From: Cinclus cinclus
Taxonomy: Eukaryota > Chordata > Aves > Passeriformes > Cinclidae
NCBI RefSeq assembly: GCF_963662255.1
Contig: NC_085051.1
Coordinates: 54,785,101-54,849,100 of the forward strand
Length of the DNA stretch: 64,000 nucleotides
Reading direction: 5' to 3'
The notes under the pieces were generated by a model, which saw only the letters and a list, made by a program, of their open reading frames with translations, ran no database searches and had not been told where the DNA came from. Of this stretch, positions 22,263 through 35,195 are shown piece after piece. The position numbers and the translations under genes were made by a program. Positions within the stretch are counted from its first letter, which is position 1. Every line of letters starts with the position of its first letter.

Positions 22263-24129
22263 CTTTTAGAAGCCATCAACAGTGTGCAATATTTGGATAT
22301 TGTGCAGGCTTTGTCTGGAAATGGCATCCAGACTTCAGCAAGCTCTGACCAGGCAAAAGCTGTTCAAGGGGACGTGTTAACACCAATTTCCACCAAGCAA
22401 GGTTTCTTTCAGAAATGTGCTGCTGTTTATCACCAGTTGATGCCACACCTGGTCAGAACACTCATTTGATTTGATTCTTGTTTCAGGGTTGAACATGATG
22501 AACTGGGACAAACTTTACAGCCTGGAAGAGCTGTGGTGGCTTCAGACTATCCAAGAACAGGATGGGAGAAGAGAGAAGGTGTTCTGCACTTCAACAAAAG
22601 TGGACAAGCAGCAGAAGTAAAACAGCCTTGAGGAGAGGAAGCTGAGGCAAACTGAATGCTCAGAGACCAAGATTTTGATAAATCTTTGAGGTCAGTGGCC
22701 TTGGGCAGAGAGAGGGAAGGGTGAAGATGATACTTTAAATGGAAAAGATGCAGTCCAAGGAATTTCTTTGGTCTCATGCCTCCACACCAGTGTTCAGTGG
22801 TGCAACCTTAGAGGCCCACGCCTAGAGGGCCATGGAGCTCTGCTGTCTGCTCATGGGGAGGACAGGGCTCTGAGTGTCATCCTCATGCACTCCAGGAGTG
22901 AGGGAGACAGCTGAGAAGGTGGTGGTTGAGTGTCAAAATACTGGGAGAGGAAGAGGATTTGGGGTGTGAGAAGATGCCTTGGAAGGAGTTGAAGGTCTTT
23001 GAAACTGAGGTGGGAAAATTGCTTTTTCAAAATAATTTGGGGTCTGGCTTCTGGCTCTCACTGGGGAACCTGCAGTGTTGGAGGTAGTCCCCACATCATT
23101 ACAAGAAAAGCTGAATAGCAGTCAGCAGGACTTTTATCTTCCAGCCTTTTTGTGGCTAGGTGCTGCCATTACTTGCTGCTGATCCCTCAGACAGGCAGGC
23201 AGCAGTGCCCTCTCCACCTCCCACCTCTGAACTCATGCCAAGCCCTTCAATCACACAAGGTACAAGAACAAAATTTGCATTTAGTCTTTGAAGAATAAAA
23301 CAGTATCTCCAGGGCTTCACGTGGATTAGGTCATTAGATCTCTCCTGTTGGACAGAAGCTCCCTGAAGGAATGCAAGGAAGTAAGCACTGTCTTGTCTTT
23401 GAAAGAAACCAAGAGCCAGGGATTTAACTCCCCCTTGATCCTTCCAATTGTGCAACCTGGTTCAAATCTAGAGAGGACTTAAGGAAAAGAGAAGCTATAG
23501 TTCTGTATGCAATCAGAAGATACACACAGCTCAAATTAAATGGTGTTTGACTCTGACAACAAGCTGGTCTGCAGGCACCCACAGTTCCTGACTTGTTTCT
23601 GGGTGTCCAGGCTCCCTGGGACTTGGTGTTCATGTGAACAATAAGTGCATAAATTATCCAAATGTCAGGCACTTCCTGGCACTGACATGTACTGGATGCC
23701 TTGTACTCGCTGTTCGCTGCACAGAGCTCCTTGCTAGATGATGCTGATGCCATTGGAAATGACTGCAGCCATCTCCAGCCTGTTATAGAAAGGTCACCTC
23801 ATGTGTCATCTGTAAGCTTTTCCTGACATGCTGGAGGAGAAAGGCAAACCAGGTTTACCTGCATTGTCTCCAGACATATGCAAGTTCTCCTCACAGGAGC
23901 AGAGCTAATTGGCAGCAGGATCACAAGTGCTGGTAGACCCTTTGGAAAAAAATCAGTCTTGCTACCACAGGCAAAAAAAAAAAAAAAAAATCTCTTGTGG
24001 TGCTGCAGGTATACCTCAAGACCAGTTTCAGAGATGAATGTTCTATCTCATTTTGAAATGCAAAGTAGGTAACTGTACATGCAGGACTCTTCCAGCTAAA
24101 GAAGTAACCAGCTGACAAGCTGGAGTGAA

Positions 24130-25080
24130 ACAACCCAACTATCGCACAACCACGAAGCGTGAGGAGTTAAATGAGCTTTAAGAGATTAATTTAGAAAGGA
24201 GGTATTTTGGATGGTGAGCTGATGGAGCCAGTAGTGCAGTCTGGGTCTGTGACAATCCTGTTAACACGCCAGCTATAAAATTGCACCCACATCCATACAC
24301 GCATTTATGCATATGTATGTATATTAATCTCCTAATTGGCCTTTTAATGAGACGCTGATATTATGTAAAAATGAGACATGGTGTACAGTAAGAAATGCAA
24401 GGATTTTACCTGTTGGCTAATTTGTAAAATGCTGACATTTAAATACAATGCACTTCTAGTTTTTTGTAAGTTGGATGCTTGGGTGGAGAAAAATTGTGGT
24501 GGTACTGCTGATAGAGCTCCAGCAGCACAGATCAGCAGAGGACCCCACCCATGCAGAACAGTAGGAACATCAGTTCCTCCTGTTTCCTTGTGAAAACTGG
24601 TGTGATTCCTCTCGCTGATGAAGTGGCAAACCCATCTTCCAGGATTCCAGCTGGCATGGAATAAGTCTGCACACTGTTCTCCATTGATGGCAATTTATGA
24701 AACTTTAACAAGAGGGGGTTTAACTGGTGCTAGAGAGCTCGATCTCTTGAACCCCAGACCGAATGTATGCAAAGAAGTCTGGCTATAAATAATTCCTGTG
24801 CTGTTTTATAAACTTTTCTAAGTAGCAAATATCATCTGTTAACCTTATTTGCAATTGGTACATGCAGCTAAAGGAAACAAATGAACTGCTGCTGAATTAA
24901 TTCGCAGCCCATCCAGAAACTTTTTTGCACTTTGTCTGGAAAGTTTCCAGGCAGCAGAGCATCTGGCATGCAAAAAGTGGGTGGCTTCCTAGGAAAAGGG
25001 GATGGCTTTTTTTTTTTTTTAATGCAATTTGTTTACAAAAATATCCACCTTTGGCCAGATTTAATTCTGCCAACCTGCCT
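24130..25080. promoter_or_regulatory. Candidate conserved noncoding cluster
   Basis: Two adjoining A+T-rich, repeat-free sub-blocks. The first (24130-24400) carries 'cacaaccacgaagcgtg', 'agagattaatttag' and 'ctcctaattggccttttaat', the last a homeodomain-like cluster. The second (24690-25080) carries 'ggctataaataattcc', 'ctgaattaattcgcagc' and 'caaatatcatctgttaacc'. Such mixtures of TAATTA-type words with rare CpGs are common in developmental enhancers. A TATA-like ggctataaataa word is also present but no transcript start is supported. Confidence 0.25.
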
Positions 25081-25595
25081 GGAGTAGCCCATTTTAAATA
25101 GAGTGTGTTGGTTCAGACAGGCTTTTGTTATTGATAGGAGAAGCTATAAGCCAGTGAGAAGACAGTCTCTTCCCCTCAATAATCTTAGAGTGAGAAAACT
25201 TCCTGGTGGTGTCCACCTCTCTCCTCTGCCCCAGGTGGGGCTAAAACAACTCCTCTATATGAAGCACTTGAGTTTTTCATGATCCCTGAGAAGGCAGGAG
25301 GGCAGTGTGATGGTTTTGAGGGTTGCTGGTGCCTGAAGGTAAAGGAGCTCTCAGTGTGTGCCCCTCACATGGGTTAGCAGGCAGATTTCTGCTGGGCTGC
25401 AGGCAGCTCCTGTCTAGGGAAGAGCTTTAATCCCTGTTTTCTAGGAATGTGCTCAATTTCTTATGTCAGTTGGCCCACTGCATTTGCAATGAGAGAGAAA
25501 CAATAAAAGGAATTTCTACAATGCTCCTTCTCAAGAAAAAACACTTATCCCAGAAATGCAGCTACAAAAATTCTCCTTCATCTCTTCTGCACAGG

Positions 25596-25637
25596 TTTTT
25601 TGTTTTTTGTTTTTTTGTTTTTTTTTTTTTTTTTTTG
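25596..25637. repeat. Poly-T / (TTTTTTG)n tract
   Basis: A T-rich run of about 42 bases with G interruptions (gttttttgttttttg) ending in 19 or more T. It may be the tail of a minus-strand retroposon; no element body is recognised on its right side. Confidence 0.85.
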
Positions 25638-27489
25638 CTGTTGCATGTCTAGGTCAGGCCTCCCATGGCGTGTGCTGCAGGATGTGCAGGATGTGGCCCG
25701 GAGCCCTCCTGCTTCCATGGCCCTGAGCTCACGCTTGTTCCAGTGGTAATAACAACACTGCTAATAAGGATAATGACTGCAGAGCTGAAAGAGTCTATCT
25801 GATGTTTTCACAGGTGATGTAACTTTTCTTGATATTGAGATGCCTCTCAAACCCCTTCAGCTATGCTTTTTATTACACTCCATTTTCTTTTATCTTTTTT
25901 TTTCTTTTCTCTAAATACACTTTTGATTCTGGTATAAAACAGCTGACACACTCATAGGCAGACAAGTTCCCACAAGCAATGAAATTTTGTGTGCAGATAT
26001 TGGTGTCATATAAATGACATTTTATTTGAGAGAGGGAGGAAACACAATGGAAAAGGAACTATTTTAACTTCAAAAACAACAATAAAAACTTGAATAATTT
26101 CCTAGAAGAGAAAATAATTAAGAGCCAAATTACTGCTTTAAGTACAATATGAAGCCTACATGGGTAATAAAAAAATCTAACAAAATGTCTTGAAAACCCT
26201 GCAAGGCTGAAGAGACCCTTAGCTGTGTGGGGCTGAAGGTGGCCCTGGAGGGAAGATGGCACACTTGCCATGCTGGTCCTCTCCCAGTGGCAAAGGACAC
26301 AGTGGTGTTGCTACTGAGGCTGTTTGGAAAAGTTTTAAACCAAAGGGTGATCTCTGTTGCTGTGTCTGGAGCAGCTCCACTAACTTCATCTCAAATACTA
26401 CTCCAAACTTTGTCATACTTGTGGATGGTGGGAGTTTGGTCCATTTTCCCTGGAGTCACCCTGCAGGCATGCTTTTCCCTTCCCTGCAGGAGCATGTCCT
26501 GCACTGCTATAACACATTCCCTGCTGCTGTTACAGAAGTGAGGGGGAAATTGCACTTGTGATTAATGCCCCAAGTTTTTATGGATGTTCATAAGACATCA
26601 CTTTCTGTGACCACAGGAATTCAAAGCTTAGTCAAGCTATTAGAGATAGCTGAGATATTTTGCTTTTGAAAGCAGAAACAAAGCAAAATCCTTATTCTTT
26701 CATCTGCTCCAAGAAATATGCTCCTGAGGAGCTACAGGAGGGTGTAAAGCAGAGCAGGTTCCCTTCTCATTCCAACACAGGGGCAATGCTGAAGTTCCCA
26801 CTCTGGAGTGACTCCACATCATCTTGGGATGAAGGAGAGACAGTCTGGAGCTGCAGCCTGCCAAGATGTCCTCTGGGAAGGCTGCCCTAGGGTACACACC
26901 TCTGAGTCTCCTCGAGGACCTACCATGGAGTTTTCCAGAGCTCCCAGGGGATGGCACCCTCTGCTTGGCTCCATTGTTAGTGCTTGCAGGAAGCACATGA
27001 GACAGCGTGGGCAGCATGGGCTGGCACAGGAGGGAAGGCATGGCCACCGTGAACGAGGCTGGAAGGTGCCCCAGCATGCCAGACCTGGGCACACTGCCAG
27101 GCTGGGGCCACTGGGAGCCATGGGGCCGGCTGGGAAAACCCATGGGAAGTGCTGCAACATCACATCAGCATGGACGAAAGCAGCCCCACATTCAGCCTCT
27201 ACCTCGCCTTGGAGGGGGACATCCAACAGCTTCACTTGGTGCTGTGCCCACCTACCCAAGCCTGACTCTGCCCAGCTCATTTGGGGCAGGGCAGCAATTA
27301 CAAGTCAAGACAGGAAGCCACATCCCTGCCTTGCTGGGGGACCCTGTGACCCTCCTTTTGCCACCATGCCACCCCTCAACAGCATGTGGGTGAGCATTGT
27401 TTGGCTTTCACCCAGAGCAGCCAAATGTGTGCCCTGAGGGAGCCCATTCCTCCAGCCCCACGCTCTGCAGCCAGCTGAGTAACCCTGCA
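25638..27489. other. Unique sequence rising in G+C, no confident gene
   Basis: The left half is A+T-rich and unremarkable. From about 26.7 kb the G+C content rises and overlapping frames of 128 to 209 codons appear on both strands (for example plus 26808-27437 and minus 26819-27280). Because long frames occur together in several frames at once, low stop density from G+C is a better explanation than coding. Confidence 0.4.
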
Positions 27490-27745
27490 GGAATCGGGCA
27501 CGGCGATGCCAGCGGAGCTGCCGGGCACACGCCGGGCTCCACCGCCACCGTGGTGTGCAGGGCCCCTCCCCATCGCCCAGCAGCCATGGAGAGCGTGTTC
27601 CTGAGGAGCCAAGAGCGAATACCAGAGGCATGAATCCTGCCCTCACAGCTCATGGTTTGCAGAGCTCAATTAAAATGATAAAGCGGCTGCAGGGCCGGGC
27701 AGGTTTGCTGGCACAGGGCTGGCGGCAGCGGCTCCGCTGGGTTCT
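27490..27745. promoter_or_regulatory. GC- and CpG-enriched patch
   Basis: I count about 17 CpG dinucleotides in some 255 bases, while most of the window is CpG-depleted. Words such as gccgggcacacgccgggc and accgccaccgtgg give it the look of a small CpG island. It could be a promoter or enhancer. No clear TATA box, initiator or associated first exon with a good donor was found, so function is open. Confidence 0.3.
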
Positions 27746-29609
27746 CACCACTGAGGTGTTTGAGCCAGCAAGGGCTGCTCATGCACACTCCTCTGCTGCT
27801 CCTGGTGTCTTGGAAAGGTGCTCATGTGCCAGGGCAGAGAGGGATTCACCTGGGGCTCAGGTCCCACCCTTGCCTGGAGCTTGGCTGAGCCCTGTTTCCG
27901 TACAGACACTCAAACACACACCTTTGGAGAACTCACTGTGGTCTGCACCAAGGGATGCCACTGCCATTTTCCCCTTCACCTCGACTTTCTCTTCAGCTTT
28001 TGATGTTAAATGTTCAAGCTGTTGTTGTGAAGGGCAAAACATTTGAGGGATTTGTCTTTTTCCAGCACCCACCACTACACTGACTGGAGGGATTCAGCTC
28101 ATCCTCCTCTTGTTTTAGAAAAGCTTCAAGATTCACCTCTTCCCTTCAACCTAACCAAATTTTGACCCATACAGAAGTCCTACCTTAATACACTGTGTCT
28201 CTGGTCTACCAGGAGAGACCCTTCCCTTGGCTTCCACAGCCAGAGGCAGCTCCTATGAAATTTGATGGTTTTCCTACACCCCAACTTAAACTGAAAGGTT
28301 GCTGCATGTGCAAATACTTGTGTCCACACAAAATTTTCTCCAAGTAGTCCCAAGGATAAGAAACCTTTCACAGATCTGGTCGTACCTCATCACCAGTGCT
28401 CCTCTTCCATCTTTCTCCCTTTCCCTCTTGCTAGCCACACCCATTTGTGGGTTTAGGTAATCAGGAACAAATTCCACAGGAAGTATGTTCATGTAGTTGG
28501 AATATCCCCATGATCCTTGAGCAACTTCTCCCTTTGCTGGCTGTCTGTAGGAATAAACGCTATTAAAATGCAAGTGGTTTTCAAATGGCCTCAATTCTTA
28601 CTCATTTTGTATGGGGATCCTTTGTTGTTCTTAGAATTTTTTTGCCTTTCCAACATCCAGCAAGATGTCGCGGGAACCACAAAACCCTGAGATACACACA
28701 TTTATGTTTCCTGGAGCTCACTGGCTGTTACAGTGCTGAGCATTCTCCATGCTCTTCCTCCACAGGGACATATCTGAGCTGCATCAAGGACAAATATTCC
28801 AATTATAGAGAAAGTGGAGAGCTCTTAGAGGCAGGTGTTAACATTCAGTTTACTGCTCCAGCTTTTCCAGTGCCTCTTTTGAGGTTTCCAGGCTGCAAAT
28901 GCAACCCCCTCTGCTTCCCTTTCTGTCCACAGGTCTCACTGTTCTCTGAGTTTGCATCACTGTTGTCTCCTGGTAAAATGGGAAATATCTGAATGGCACC
29001 TCTGCAGTAGGAGAGCAGGGATGGAAACATGACAGGTGTGTGGAGCACCCTGAGTTCATGGGAGAGCAGGAGTGGTCACCCCAAAACCCACCACCAGATG
29101 AACTAAGGGTAGGGTTGCAAAGCTGATGGCTGAGGGGAGCAGCCAAGGGACTCACTCTGCATCCCCACTCAGCTGCTGGAGACATCCCTGCATCACCCAC
29201 CTCCCCTCTGCCACAGATGAGCTGGAATACCATGGATACATCACTGGTACCCACAGGACAGCAGTAGGATCTGTATCAAGCATTGCTGCAATTAATGTCC
29301 CATCCTATCTTCTCCTATCCTAAACCACCATTTCTCAGTGGATGAAGAGAGAAAATAAAAATGGTGTCAAAGAAGGCCAACTTCTTTTTCACGGACCATG
29401 GAATTCTGAGGATTAATTAGTTCCTCTGTAGTAACAATTCCTGTCAATAGGTACCAGGTAAAAGCCCCTATCATTCATTGGTAATATTCTGTTCAGAAAT
29501 ATTTTTCAGTTAACTTTTTCCATCACCAGGGATAGCAGTATCAGAACTGAATGAACAAAATACCTGCCAGAGAATGGGGCATTAGAAGAAACAAATCCCA
29601 GTTTCAATG

Positions 29610-29770
29610 CTGCCACCTCTTATCTGCCCCACTGTTTATCCTTGCACAGTTCGTATGTCTTTTCTGTCCAGACTACTGATGCTTTGGGACAGACACCATC
29701 TCCCAAAATTTGTTTACAACAATTTGCCTGGGAGGGCAAAGAAGAACATAATAAGTGCTTAGTGTACCAT
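29610..29770 (+). mobile_element. Possible ancient SINE relic
   Basis: The words 'tgtatgtcttttctgtc'-like at about 29650, 'gggacagacaccatctc' and 'cataataagtgcttagtg' in this order resemble the 3' region of old amniote SINE/LINE tails. The match is partial and no ends are visible, so this is a weak call. Confidence 0.25.
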
Positions 29771-31854
29771 AAAATGATTAAGTAAATAACAGGCAGTTGT
29801 GAGTCAGTGCCCTGTAACTCCATGTCTAGTTCTTGGTGAGTATTTTTATACACAACTACCTTCAAAAGGAGGAACCTAAGGATCCTGATTCACAGGGAGT
29901 TAAAAATGCAATGGCTGAGGCATTCCCCATTCCTCGATGGGGAACATGAAGAGGACAGCTGGGACCAGTCCCTCACTTCAGCTGTCTCACTGTATAGTGG
30001 CAACCACAAGTCCCTGAGCTCCCATTACTTCAATCCTTTTAGTCCCTTCTGCAAACAGCTTCATTTCTTGACACTTAAAAACTTGCTGGTCTTTTGGCAC
30101 GAAAATATCTGTTTATTTTGTTGTGTTTGTTTTGCCTTGGTTGTTTTTCTAGCCTCTGAGCAGCATTTTGTCATCTGTATGATATAGTTTCATGATATGA
30201 AAAGTGAGTCTCCAGAGAATTTGAGAAGCACCCAGCTGTGGGGACAGTTTCATCTGTGGTCACTTTGTGAGTGATGTGTCCCACTGCCCCTTCCTTTCTT
30301 CACGTGTTGTTCCATTTCATTCAGTCTTTGTGATACCTTGGCGAAAAATATTGGGTAATCCTGGCAAATGCACACCATAGGAAGTGAGGTCTTTTACTCA
30401 AGAGCATTTCCATACCTGATAATGTTGGTGGGTCTCAAGCTAATACCCACAGGTCTCTTCCACTGGCTGTTACATCAGTGCAAGTAAAACTGTTGCCAGG
30501 TGAGCTGGAGGTGGGATAAAGTGGGTTTGTCCTGGTGAACATGAAGGTCTGGTAAGTGTGGCAGCAGGATCAGCCAGAGGTTTCACCAGGTTCTGAGGAT
30601 TGTTTAAGAGGTGGGATGTGCAACCAACATGTTCTTTCTCTCATCAAAGAGTTTTGCATGTATCCTTACAAATAAAGAAGCAATCTTAAGCATTTTCATG
30701 TAATAATCTTGTCTGACCAATTAAACCAACCTCCAAATTTTGTGTCCTGTATCACAGTGAGAACAGCTGTACAATGGTGCCAGCAGGACAGATTAGAAAT
30801 TGGTAATGCATGGAAACATACGTTACAGTGAAAAAATGGGGGATTTTCAGAATGGGGTTGTGTCCAGGAGAAAGCAAGTGCTTCCAAGGTTGGACCACTC
30901 TTTATCCTCCACATATCCATGCCATCAAAGCAGCATCACAACCTGACTGGAAGGGCTCTGCTTCTATGTTGTCAATCCACAAAAACCCTTTGCAGACAAA
31001 ACTAGACATCCCAGGCCATCAAGTGCATTTTATTCTGGCAAAAACGACAGGCCTGTTCACCCTGGGTCCCAGCACATTCCTCCTGCCACTTCTCCTTAAA
31101 AGGCATCACCCACCTGGCTCAGTTATGAACATGAACTCAGCAGCCCCACGCTCACCCTTGCGTAGCAACTGCTGGCTAGTGACAGATTTTCAGGGAATTG
31201 GTGGTTATCTGATACATAGTTGAGCAGCCACGTTCAAGGCTATAATTGATCCTTGCTCTCTTTTCTTTGCTACAAGCCCACCTGCTAACTGCAGCTCTTT
31301 CCATCAGGTTGTCCTCTAAAAAAACCAAGGGATTAATCTTGTAGTGTAGCTCAAATTACACAGGAGTTATTTGGAAGAATAATATCTGTGCACTGAGCTA
31401 AAGAACCAACCTGGGATTAAAAAAAATCAAACAAGGCTGTTCTCTTAATGTTTAAAACCTAGAGAGATGGTGTAACAGGCAGCACAGAGGGCAGATTTGC
31501 ATTTTTATTTTCATTTTGAAGGGGTTCTCTTGTGCTGTGACATGTGCTCCAGGCTAATGCTGCGTTACCTTAAACTGCTCCCCTCGGGTAAATTCTAGCA
31601 GCTAACAGCTCTCATGTTATTCCAGCTGTAGGCAGAATGTGTGGCACTGAGCTTTTTATTTGAATAAGAAAGTCACACTGGTGCAAATAAATGAGACTGG
31701 AATCACTGATGCTGCAGATTATTTGCAGCTTGGGAAGTACATGAGGTTGAAAAAATACCTCCTTTATGGGCAGGTCACTGTGGAGGTTAAGACCTGAAAT
31801 GGAGTCATTAGACATGTTCTATAGCTATGTTTGGTAATGTTTCTTAAATTATTC

Positions 31855-31990
31855 TTTCTACAGAGATAAAATCACTGCTTTCTTTTCTCCCTTTTCTGGT
31901 TTTACGATCGCAGAATACATTAACATAAATTCATTTTTTTGCACTTTTATAGTTCCCTTCGCATGTTTATGAACACAAATGGATTTAGCA
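31855..31990. promoter_or_regulatory. Candidate conserved noncoding element
   Basis: Short A+T-rich block with a rare double CpG word (tttacgatcgcag), 'acattaacataaattcattt' and 'tcgcatgtttatgaacac', the last resembling a forkhead site. It is repeat-free and has no open frame of note. Confidence 0.2.
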
Positions 31991-33049
31991 CAGAGGCACT
32001 TGGACGCAGACAACATTTCACCAGCTTAAAAGTGAGGGAAAAGACCTAGGGGTAAATATCAGGGAAGCAGAAAGTGGCTGAAGGCAGCTGAGAATGCCAA
32101 GGAGAATCCAACATGCTTCTCAAAACAGCCACCTGGGTCTGCTGGTCACCAGCACGTGACCCTGAACTCTGACAACAGCACAAGGGAAATTCCTTAGAGA
32201 AGAAAGGACCATGGAAGCATGGCCTGGGAGCTGTAATTACTGCTGGACTGCCAGTTCTGCCAAACACTGATGTCAGGGCAGCGCAGTGATGGGGAAAATC
32301 CCCACTGGCCATGCTGCCACCTCATGCCTCTGCTACCCCATGTGCAGAATCCCTCTCTTCACGGGTCTGTCAGGGAATTCTCTTAAGTGGAACAACCCTG
32401 TAATAATGGTGACCCATCTACATCACAGGCATAGTGCTTTTAGAAGAAGAAAGTGTTATTTTTCTGACAGCCCTGCCAACAAATTCACTGACAAAAGAGC
32501 TGTTTGTTGCAAACACTAAAGCCTGACCTCAGCCATGATTACATGGGACACTGCTTCAGCTGATATCACCTCAGTTCATGGCAATTGGAGGTAAATTAAA
32601 CCTCTGTCTGCAGAAGGGGCTGTGCATTCATATGTCCCTATAAGCCAGGGACATATCGATTTTCCAGCTGGGGTAATTTCCAGTTTAATGAATTACTATT
32701 AAATGAGAAGAAAGAAGGTTTCTCGCACTCACTGCAATCACACACAAACACTGGGGCTCAGCTGAGCAGCCAGAATCTGTGAGATGCTGTTAAACAGAGC
32801 AGTTCTCCAGTTATACAGGGGGGCTCTCCAGATTTTGAGCACTATTGCAGGTCAGGTGTCCCCAGGACAAAGTAGAAAGGTGCATGGCCTGAAACCCCAG
32901 AGAGAACACCTTATCAAACCACCTGCAGTCCACATCTCCCTACAGTGGCACATGAAAGGAGATGTGCACAAAGGTCCTTGGAAGGAGCAGAGTGACTGGA
33001 CAGGCTTTTTTTTTAAGCTTTTTTTTTAGCAGAGCACCCCCATGGCATC

Positions 33050-33260
33050 AAAATCCACATGGTATTAGTAGCATTTATCCCTTAGCCATCATTTGTGAAT
33101 TATTTGGGGTTTTATCTAATGTGCCCATGTTCTTCCCTTCCCCCCACCCCTCAAGCTTATGAAGTGATTTATGCATGTGTGGAGAGATTGACATTTAATA
33201 GGATGTTGGAAAAATGGAATTAAAAATTTCAGGAAGGAAAATCAGCTGGAAAATGACATT
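33050..33260. promoter_or_regulatory. Candidate conserved noncoding element
   Basis: Repeat-free A+T-rich block with 'ccatcatttgtgaattattt', 'gaagtgatttatgcatg' and 'cttttaattgagactaatag' just beyond. Two T-homopolymer runs (33007-33028) precede it. Suggested only by composition and word content. Confidence 0.2.
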
Positions 33261-33976
33261 TGATCTTTTAATTGAGACTAATAGGGAGAAATGAAGAGAT
33301 GTCAAGGGATGATAGGGCTGACAGGGAAGTGGAGGCACTTAAGTATCACATGAATTCTACAGGTTTGTTTTACTTTGAAAAAGACAGAAGAAAATATGGG
33401 AACTTCCTGCAAGTTTTAGGTAATTTTCTAATAAATTTAATACCTGGTTTAACTTTATGTTTTTTTGTAGACAGTACACCAAGGCTCCAGATAAAGTGTG
33501 TTTCTGATCCATGTGTTGGCTTTCCCTGTTATCATTGCAACATCTGTCAGATCACAGAACACATCTGCTCTCTGGTCAATGACAAATCTGCTCATAGCTC
33601 CTAGAAGATTTTTCCTACTTAAAACATTCTCTCATTTTTCATGAAGTATGAAGTATTCAACTACATGCTAGGGAGGTTTAGAGAAATAATGTCTATGATT
33701 TGTCTAAATCTGGATTGTTCTTTTCTGCTTAAAATACCTTTTCCCCCTAGATTTGGAATATAGATGAAAAGTTTTGGATTTTCCTAAGCATAACTCTTCT
33801 TAAAAAGAAAAAAATAATTTTCTGATGGGTGGAAAATTTCGTTTTTCTACTTTTTTTCCTTTCAAATTGCAACACATCTTCGTTTTATTCCTCCTTTTGT
33901 CCTTGTAAGCCCAGTATTATGCAGTTATTGGAAAGTCACAGATGACAGGGCTTGTCACCCTCTTTCTCTGTCTCAG

Positions 33977-34095
33977 ATTTAGATGTCCAGTGAAAGCTAA
34001 GCTCAGCCTTTTGCCCCTTCCTAGAGAGCATGGGATAAACTTCCAGCTGGGTCTCCCTCTGCCCACTGTAAAACGAGCCCAGAAGATCAGCTCAA
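33977..34095 (+). other. Candidate exon
   Basis: The acceptor is excellent (caccctctttctctgtctcag, ending at 33976). The donor is ctcaa/gtgagtacc (GT at 34096). One frame is open: one base, 39 codons, one base (phase 2 in, phase 1 out), with a peptide containing KLSLLPLPREHGINFQLGL and a basic VKRAQKISS end. The segment is short enough that an open frame is weak evidence. No family recognised. Confidence 0.22.
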
Positions 34096-35022
34096 GTGAG
34101 TACCTGATTCTCAAATGGCTGAAATTGCATCAGATGATTTGCACCCAGAGTGACTGGGAGAGAAATGAGACACGGGCAAACAGAAGACTGCAAGAAAGCT
34201 GAAAAGAAAATGCAGATTATCACAAAATCTATGTGACACTGAGTGACAAGTGAGGAACAAAGGGACTTGGAATAAAGAGTAAAAGGGGAAAGATAAGGAA
34301 GAGAATTGGAATTTCAAGTATTTTAATAAATCAATATATATAGCTTAAATTATTGATTTTTTTTTGGTAAAAAATTCATGATTTCTCACAAGCCTACCTT
34401 CATCATTTTAGGATTAGTTTCTAGTATTTTTTCTCAATGTCTCATATACGTTGCAAAATAAATGAAACCCCTGCATCTACCAAAATAGATTCTGGCATCA
34501 CTAACAGCTTCCTCTGTCTTTCTCTGCTTCTCCTTTCCAGCTTCAGCTGTTGTCATCTGCCTTCACACAGACTCTGTGCTGCTTTCTCTGGTTCCAGATG
34601 GCCAGAGAGAAGTCAGGGAGCCAACACAGTGCAGGCACTACAGAGCAGCCCCAGCAGCCTGTAGAAGAGACAATCCCTTATTCCTTTTCTGGGATTATTC
34701 TGTTTCATGTTTCCTGACTATGCAGGACGTGGTGTAGGTGATATACTGGCCCTTATATAAGTGATTATATGGATGAACCTGTCCAGCATGGACTGTGTCC
34801 CTGTGTGCTTCCATCTTCCCAGAGCTTCTCTCCAGGGCACACAATGCAAACCCTCCATTTTAACCATTCTGACTGGTGAAAGGATGGCCTCAGTGTTACT
34901 TTCAGCTGCAATAATAGGTGAAAAATATTCATGTTGGAGGGTTATCCCATGGGACCCAGTGAAGACCTGCTCCTAAATACTATGGAGCATGGATACAGTC
35001 AATTTGTGTCATTTGGTGTCCG
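34096..35022. other. Unique sequence, no gene seen
   Basis: A+T-rich single-copy DNA with a T run near 34358. Nothing recognisable. Confidence 0.4.
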
Positions 35023-35195
35023 TGTCTCATCATTCTCACAGCCAAGAATTTCTTCCCAGTGTCTAATCTGAACCTGTCCTCTATCAGTTTCAAGCCATCA
35101 TGCTGTGTCTTATCACAGCACACCCTGCTGTAAAAAGTCCCTCTCCACCCTTCTTGTAGCTCCCTTTAGGTACTGTAAGGCTGCTGTCATTGCAA
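35023..35195 (-). mobile_element. CR1 LINE fragment, antisense
   Basis: The plus strand reads as an internal piece of reverse-complement CR1: 'ctcacagccaagaatttctt', 'tctaatctgaacctgtcctc', 'gtttcaagccatcatgctgt', 'gtaaaaagtccctctccacc' and 'gctccctttaggtactgtaa'. Both ends are missing, including the CR1 3' terminus, so this is a fragment left by later deletions or poor alignment at the ends. Confidence 0.88.

Larger units (their letters stand above)
19986..25595. other. Long unique stretch with possible conserved noncoding blocks
   Basis: No gene or repeat family recognised over 5.6 kb apart from homopolymer runs (poly-A about 23972-23990, poly-T about 25008-25020). The sub-blocks 21880-22262 and 24130-25080 are listed separately. 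A frame of 117 codons at 20883-21236 (minus) and a few others are without recognisable content. Between about 25095 and 25260 there is a faint resemblance to passerine retroviral LTR-like starts (gttggttcagacaggc), too weak to call. Confidence 0.4.
27746..33976. other. Unique sequence, no confident gene
   Basis: Over 6 kb with no recognisable gene or young repeat. A possible old SINE-like relic occupies about 29610-29770 (see separate entry). Two blocks near 31.9 and 33.1 kb look like conserved noncoding DNA and are listed separately. A minus-strand donor (ttaag/gtaacg) at 31568-31570 with an acceptor near 31627 outlines a short noncoding segment of little weight. Confidence 0.4.

Noticed and set aside
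23455..23475. B-box-like ggttcaaatct, possible tRNA or tRNA-derived SINE
   Set aside because: No A box at the right distance and no cloverleaf can be drawn.
25095..25260. Faint resemblance to an avian retroviral LTR start
   Set aside because: Only a few words match; no target-site duplication, polyadenylation signal or second LTR was seen.
26808..27653. Cluster of overlapping open frames of 78 to 209 codons on both strands
   Set aside because: They coexist in several frames in G+C-rich DNA, which points to low stop density and not to coding. None resembles a protein family.
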